64,000 bases of DNA from Burkholderia latens (GTDB lineage: Bacteria > Pseudomonadota > Gammaproteobacteria > Burkholderiales > Burkholderiaceae): the NCBI RefSeq assembly GCF_902499045.1, contig NZ_CABVPL010000001.1, forward strand, positions 234,379-298,378. The letters run 5' to 3'. Positions 60,718 to 64,000 of this stretch are shown piece after piece. Position 1 is the stretch's first letter. Each line of letters starts with the position of its first letter. The notes under the pieces were generated by a model. The model saw only the letters and a program-made list of their open reading frames with translations. It made no database searches and was not told the origin of the DNA. The position numbers and the translations under genes are program-made.

Positions 60718-62759
60718 TGCGTCGACGCGTCGCCCCGATCCGGTTTCAACCGCGCCGCCTGCAGCGGTTCGCGCTCGCGATGTGCGCGACTGCGCTGCTC
60801 ACGGCGTCGCTGTGCATGACGGCCGCGCAGCCGGCGCGCGCGGCGGACCTGCGCTGGCGCAACAAGCCGTTTACGATCGTCGCGAACGGCAAGAAGATCG
60901 GCGACTTCATTCGCGAGCTCGCGTCGTCGCAGGGCGTGACGGCGGTGGTCGACCCGAAGGTCGACGGCGTGATCAGCGGCCGCTTCTCGGGCACGCCGCA
61001 GCAGACGCTCGACACGATCTGCTCGACCTACGGGCTCACGTGGTACTACGACGGCTCGTTCCTGTACGTCGATCCGGCCGATCAGTCGCAGACGCAGATG
61101 ATCCCGATTCCGCCGAACGCGGCCGGCGAGATCGGCCGCACGCTGCAGGCGATGCAGATCCCCGACAAGCGCTACACGCTCGTGATCAACGATCGCGCGA
61201 ACAGCGTGTACGTGGCCGGCCCGCGCCGCTACGTCGAGCTCGTGCGGCAGGCGGTCGGCTCGGTCGGCGATCCGTCGGCGAACGGCGCGCATGCGGACAT
61301 CCGCGCGTTCCGGCTCAAGTACGGCTGGGCGTCGGACTTCACGATCAACCGCTCGGGCAAGGAAGTGACGGTGCCGGGCGTCGCGACGATCCTGCGCCGG
61401 CTGTTCGGCAAGGGCGGCGGCACGAGCGCGCTGCCGTCGAGCACGCCGCTCGGGCAGGCCGCGCGCCAGGTGAAGCTCGGCTCGGGGTTGACGATCGCGG
61501 TGCCGCGGCTCGATTTTCCGGACCTTTCCGGCGGCCCGCGGCAAGGCGGCTACGGCGGCGCGGACAGCGCGGCCGGCAGCTTCTCGCCGTTCTCGAACGC
61601 GGGCGGCGGCGACACGCTGCCGCAGATCGTCGCCGATCCGGCGATCAACGCGGTGATCGTGCGCGATCTGCCGGAGAACATGTACCGCTACCAGTCGCTG
61701 ATCAACCAGCTCGACGAGCGGCCGCGCATCGTCGAGATCAACGTGACGATCATCGACATCAACGAGGATTCGCTCGACAGCCTCGGGATCGACTGGCGCC
61801 TGCACACGACACACGGCGACGTGCAGATCGGCAACGGCCAGAATCCGTTGAACGGCAACACGCAGTACAACGGCGCCGGCAACCCGCCGCTGACGTTCGG
61901 CATCGGCACGTCGGAAACCGGCCAGACCGGCAGCTTCATGCCGACCGGCATCGCGCTGACCGCGTCGATCGGCGGCTCGCTGCGCAACTACCTGCTCACG
62001 CGCGTGAATGCGCTCGCGCAGAAAGGGCAGGCGCAGCTGCGCTCGAAGCCGAAGGTGCTCGCGCTCGACAACACCGAGGCGATTCTCGAGAACCTCACGC
62101 AGTTCTACGTGCAGGTGCAGGGCTACCAGGATTCGTCGCTGTACAGCGTGACGACCGGCACCAGCATCAAGGTGACGCCGATGATCGTCGACGAGGCGAT
62201 CCGCAACGCGGCGGCCGTTTCCGGCAATACGCAGAGCGTCATGATGTCGATCGACATCCAGGACGGCAACATCGTGCCGGGGCAGGCCGTGTCGAACGTG
62301 CCGGTGATCCAGCAGCGCAACATCGTCACGAAGACGATGATCGACGAAGGCAAGAGCCTGCTGATCGCGGGTTTCAACGACGACGAGGTGCGGCTGAACA
62401 AGAGCGGCGTGCCGTGGCTGTCGGACATTCCGCTGATCGGCAACCTGTTCAAGTACACCGACAAGTCGGGCAACCACATGGAGCGGTTCTATCTGCTGAC
62501 GCCGCGCGTGGTGACGGCCGCGTCGATGTACGCGCCGGACGGCTCGCCCGTGAATCCGGGCGCGGACGCGCCGGCCGATCCGAATGCGATGTCGATGTAT
62601 CGGCCGCCGGACAACGACATCGCGGTGCCGCTGACGCCGAAGCCGCTGCCCGGCACGAAGTTCGGCCCGCCCGCGCTGCCGCCGCCGCCGAACGACGCGG
62701 CGTCGCAGCCGGTGGCGACGACCGCAGGAGCGCCAACCCATGTCGACGACCATCATTGA
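60717..62759 (+). CDS. sctC: Type III secretion outer-membrane secretin SctC
   Basis: The 680-residue protein has a long basic signal peptide ('MRRRVAPIRFQPRRLQRFAL', cleavage near 'ARAAD'), N0/N1 ring domains ('FTIVANGKKIGDFIRELASS'), a spacer with a Gly/Ser-rich stretch, and the secretin core 'RSKPKVLALDNTEAILEN', 'IDEGKSLLIAGFNDDEVRLN' and 'VPWLSDIPLIGNLFKY'. It forms the outer-membrane channel. The ATG at 60717 (TGATG overlap with sctS) is the probable start; TTG 60714 just ahead is in frame. AGGAG lies nine bases upstream. Confidence 0.95.
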   Translation: MRRRVAPIRFQPRRLQRFALAMCATALLTASLCMTAAQPARAADLRWRNKPFTIVANGKKIGDFIRELASSQGVTAVVDPKVDGVISGRFSGTPQQTLDTICSTYGLTWYYDGSFLYVDPADQSQTQMIPIPPNAAGEIGRTLQAMQIPDKRYTLVINDRANSVYVAGPRRYVELVRQAVGSVGDPSANGAHADIRAFRLKYGWASDFTINRSGKEVTVPGVATILRRLFGKGGGTSALPSSTPLGQAARQVKLGSGLTIAVPRLDFPDLSGGPRQGGYGGADSAAGSFSPFSNAGGGDTLPQIVADPAINAVIVRDLPENMYRYQSLINQLDERPRIVEINVTIIDINEDSLDSLGIDWRLHTTHGDVQIGNGQNPLNGNTQYNGAGNPPLTFGIGTSETGQTGSFMPTGIALTASIGGSLRNYLLTRVNALAQKGQAQLRSKPKVLALDNTEAILENLTQFYVQVQGYQDSSLYSVTTGTSIKVTPMIVDEAIRNAAAVSGNTQSVMMSIDIQDGNIVPGQAVSNVPVIQQRNIVTKTMIDEGKSLLIAGFNDDEVRLNKSGVPWLSDIPLIGNLFKYTDKSGNHMERFYLLTPRVVTAASMYAPDGSPVNPGADAPADPNAMSMYRPPDNDIAVPLTPKPLPGTKFGPPALPPPPNDAASQPVATTAGAPTHVDDHH

Positions 62760-64000
62760 TCCGCACGGCGACGGCGTACTGCCCGGCGGCACGGCGGGCG
62801 CGCCCGGTGCGGGCGGCGGCTCGGCCGCGCTCGCGTCGCCCTGGAATCTGTGTTTCCTCAGCGGGCCGATGTACGGCCGCACGATGTCGCTCGCGCGCGG
62901 CGCGAACTGGGTCGGCACCGCGGCCGATTGCGAAGTGATCCTGCCCGATCGCGAGATCGGCGCGAAACAGGTGTGTTTGCAGGTCGGCGCGCTCGCGGTG
63001 ACGGTACAGAACCACGGCGGCGAAGGCAGCGCGCCGGTGCTGTTCAACGACGAGCCGCTCGGCGCGGGCCGCCGCTCGATGACGCCGCAGGACGTCGTGA
63101 CGGTCGGCTCGATCAAGCTCGGCATCGCGCGGCACGCGCAGGCGAGCGTCGCGGTGCCCGACGAAGCCGACGCGCCGGACGCCGCGCGCGAGGCCGCCTG
63201 GCTCGGCTGGCTCACGGGCGGGCTGCGGCGGCTCGGCAGCCGGCGGCTGGTGATCGCGGTCGTCGCGTTGTGGATCGGCGTGCTGCTCGGCGCGCTCGGG
63301 TACGGTTTCGTCGCGTGGTCGGGGCGGCTGCCGTGGCAGCACGAATCGGTGCTCGCGCGCACGCACCGGCTGCAGCAGCTGCTGCATGCGTACCCGGAGC
63401 TCGCGGTCGCGCCGCGCGACGACGGCGTGATCGTGTCGGGCTACGTGAGCGACCCGGCCGCGCGCGAACGCGTCGCGCAGATCGTCGCGGGCGTCGACAA
63501 CGCGGCGCTCGGCAACATCTACGTGGTCAGCGATCTCGTCGCGACCGCGCAGACGTATTTCAGCGACACGGCGCTGACCGTCGCCTATCTCGGCCGCGGC
63601 CGGATCGAGCTGACGGGCACGGCCGATCGCGCGCAGATCGAGCCGCGCATCCGCAACTACATGAAGGACGCGCGGCCCGCGCTCGAAGTGGTCGATCACG
63701 TGCGCGATGCCGACGCGGCCGCGCCTCGCACGACGACGACGCTCGGTGGTGTCGCCGGCATTCCGGAGATCACGACCGTCTTCGCCGGCGACGGCGACCA
63801 GCGCTACATCGAGACGGTCGACGGCAGCCGCTATTTCGAAGGCGCACGGCTGAAGGAAGGGCCGACCGTCGTGTCGATCGGCCCGGACGAAGTCGTGTTC
63901 GAGCGCAACGGCCAGCGCATCACGATGCCGCTCGGCGGCCCGTCCGCGCGCGCGCCCGAGCACGCGCCGGCGCCGCCCGTGGCGCCGCTCGCGAGCGGCG
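62740..64000 (+). CDS. sctD: Type III secretion inner-membrane ring protein SctD (3' truncated by window)
   Basis: The frame opens at ATG 62740, 20 bp inside sctC, with GCAGGAG upstream, and is still open at the window end after 420 codons. An FHA-like cytoplasmic domain (about residues 35-135; 'NLCFLSGPMYGRTMSLARGA', 'DCEVILPDREIG') precedes one membrane span (about 168-190; 'RRLVIAVVALWIGVLLGALG') and periplasmic ring-building repeats ('VIVSGYVSDPAARERVAQIV', 'IELTGTADRAQIEPRI'). This is the YscD/HrpQ architecture. SctD forms the outer inner-membrane ring that joins the secretin. N-terminal 30 residues are Gly-rich. Confidence 0.92.
   Translation, partial: MSTTIIDPHGDGVLPGGTAGAPGAGGGSAALASPWNLCFLSGPMYGRTMSLARGANWVGTAADCEVILPDREIGAKQVCLQVGALAVTVQNHGGEGSAPVLFNDEPLGAGRRSMTPQDVVTVGSIKLGIARHAQASVAVPDEADAPDAAREAAWLGWLTGGLRRLGSRRLVIAVVALWIGVLLGALGYGFVAWSGRLPWQHESVLARTHRLQQLLHAYPELAVAPRDDGVIVSGYVSDPAARERVAQIVAGVDNAALGNIYVVSDLVATAQTYFSDTALTVAYLGRGRIELTGTADRAQIEPRIRNYMKDARPALEVVDHVRDADAAAPRTTTTLGGVAGIPEITTVFAGDGDQRYIETVDGSRYFEGARLKEGPTVVSIGPDEVVFERNGQRITMPLGGPSARAPEHAPAPPVAPLASG

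Noticed and set aside
60156-63362. 1068-codon minus-strand frame
   Set aside because: Antisense to sctV, sctS, sctC and sctD.

Overview
The window is high-GC DNA with long antisense open frames, typical of Burkholderia. Gene content points to a Burkholderia cepacia complex genome: a penR-penA class A beta-lactamase pair, a lysA-lysR pair, an AdiC/AdiA-type arginine module, OprB with trehalase, and the start of a type III secretion operon. Such genes often lie on the second chromosome in this group; that placement, and the genus call, are inference from content, not from a database match. No rRNA, tRNA, CRISPR array, insertion sequence or prophage was seen.

Layout. 1-7.7 kb: the 3' part of a large repeat-rich autotransporter, a glycogen-debranching-type glucosidase and a small hypothetical gene. 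7.8-11.5 kb: the beta-lactamase locus, whose other intergenic spaces carry eight copies, all on one strand, of an ungapped 65-bp element containing inverted DnaA-box-like arms. 11.5-16.2 kb: a QseBC-like two-component system divergent from a YgiW-like gene, then an RpiR regulator and a PEP mutase/isocitrate lyase-family enzyme. 16.5-20.8 kb: small accessory genes, a cytochrome P450, a rhodanese divergent from its probable regulator FtrA. 20.7-24.5 kb: an arginine decarboxylase/antiporter operon. 25.1-30.3 kb: an M20 peptidase, a malate/lactate dehydrogenase-family oxidoreductase, a TfoX-domain protein with a basic tail, NnrU and a TauE-type exporter. 30.6-34.9 kb: a decayed HlyD adaptor and small leftward genes. 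35.0-37.6 kb: a two-gene NAD salvage operon (nadM-nadV). 37.6-43.2 kb: a MocR regulator divergent from a DMT exporter, and lysA divergent from lysR. 43.3-49 kb: assorted small enzymes, a YcaQ-type protein, a candidate small RNA and a DHA2 exporter. 49.2-52.9 kb: trehalase convergent with an OprB porin. 53.8-55.9 kb: two unannotated small ORFs ahead of an atypical Nramp-family transporter. 56-64 kb: two divergent LuxR-type regulators followed by sctV-sctS-sctC-sctD, the last cut by the window edge.

How the genes fit together. Several divergent regulator/target pairs look self-contained (penR/penA, lysR/lysA, ftrA/rhodanese, mocR/eamA, qseBC/ygiW). The NAD pair and the arginine pair are short functional operons. 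The LuxR pair probably governs the secretion genes next to it, and the two promoter regions share a short motif. The points most worth a second look are the 65-bp repeat family, the candidate small RNA near 47.4 kb, the small-ORF leader before the Nramp-like gene, and the shared motif at the secretion locus.
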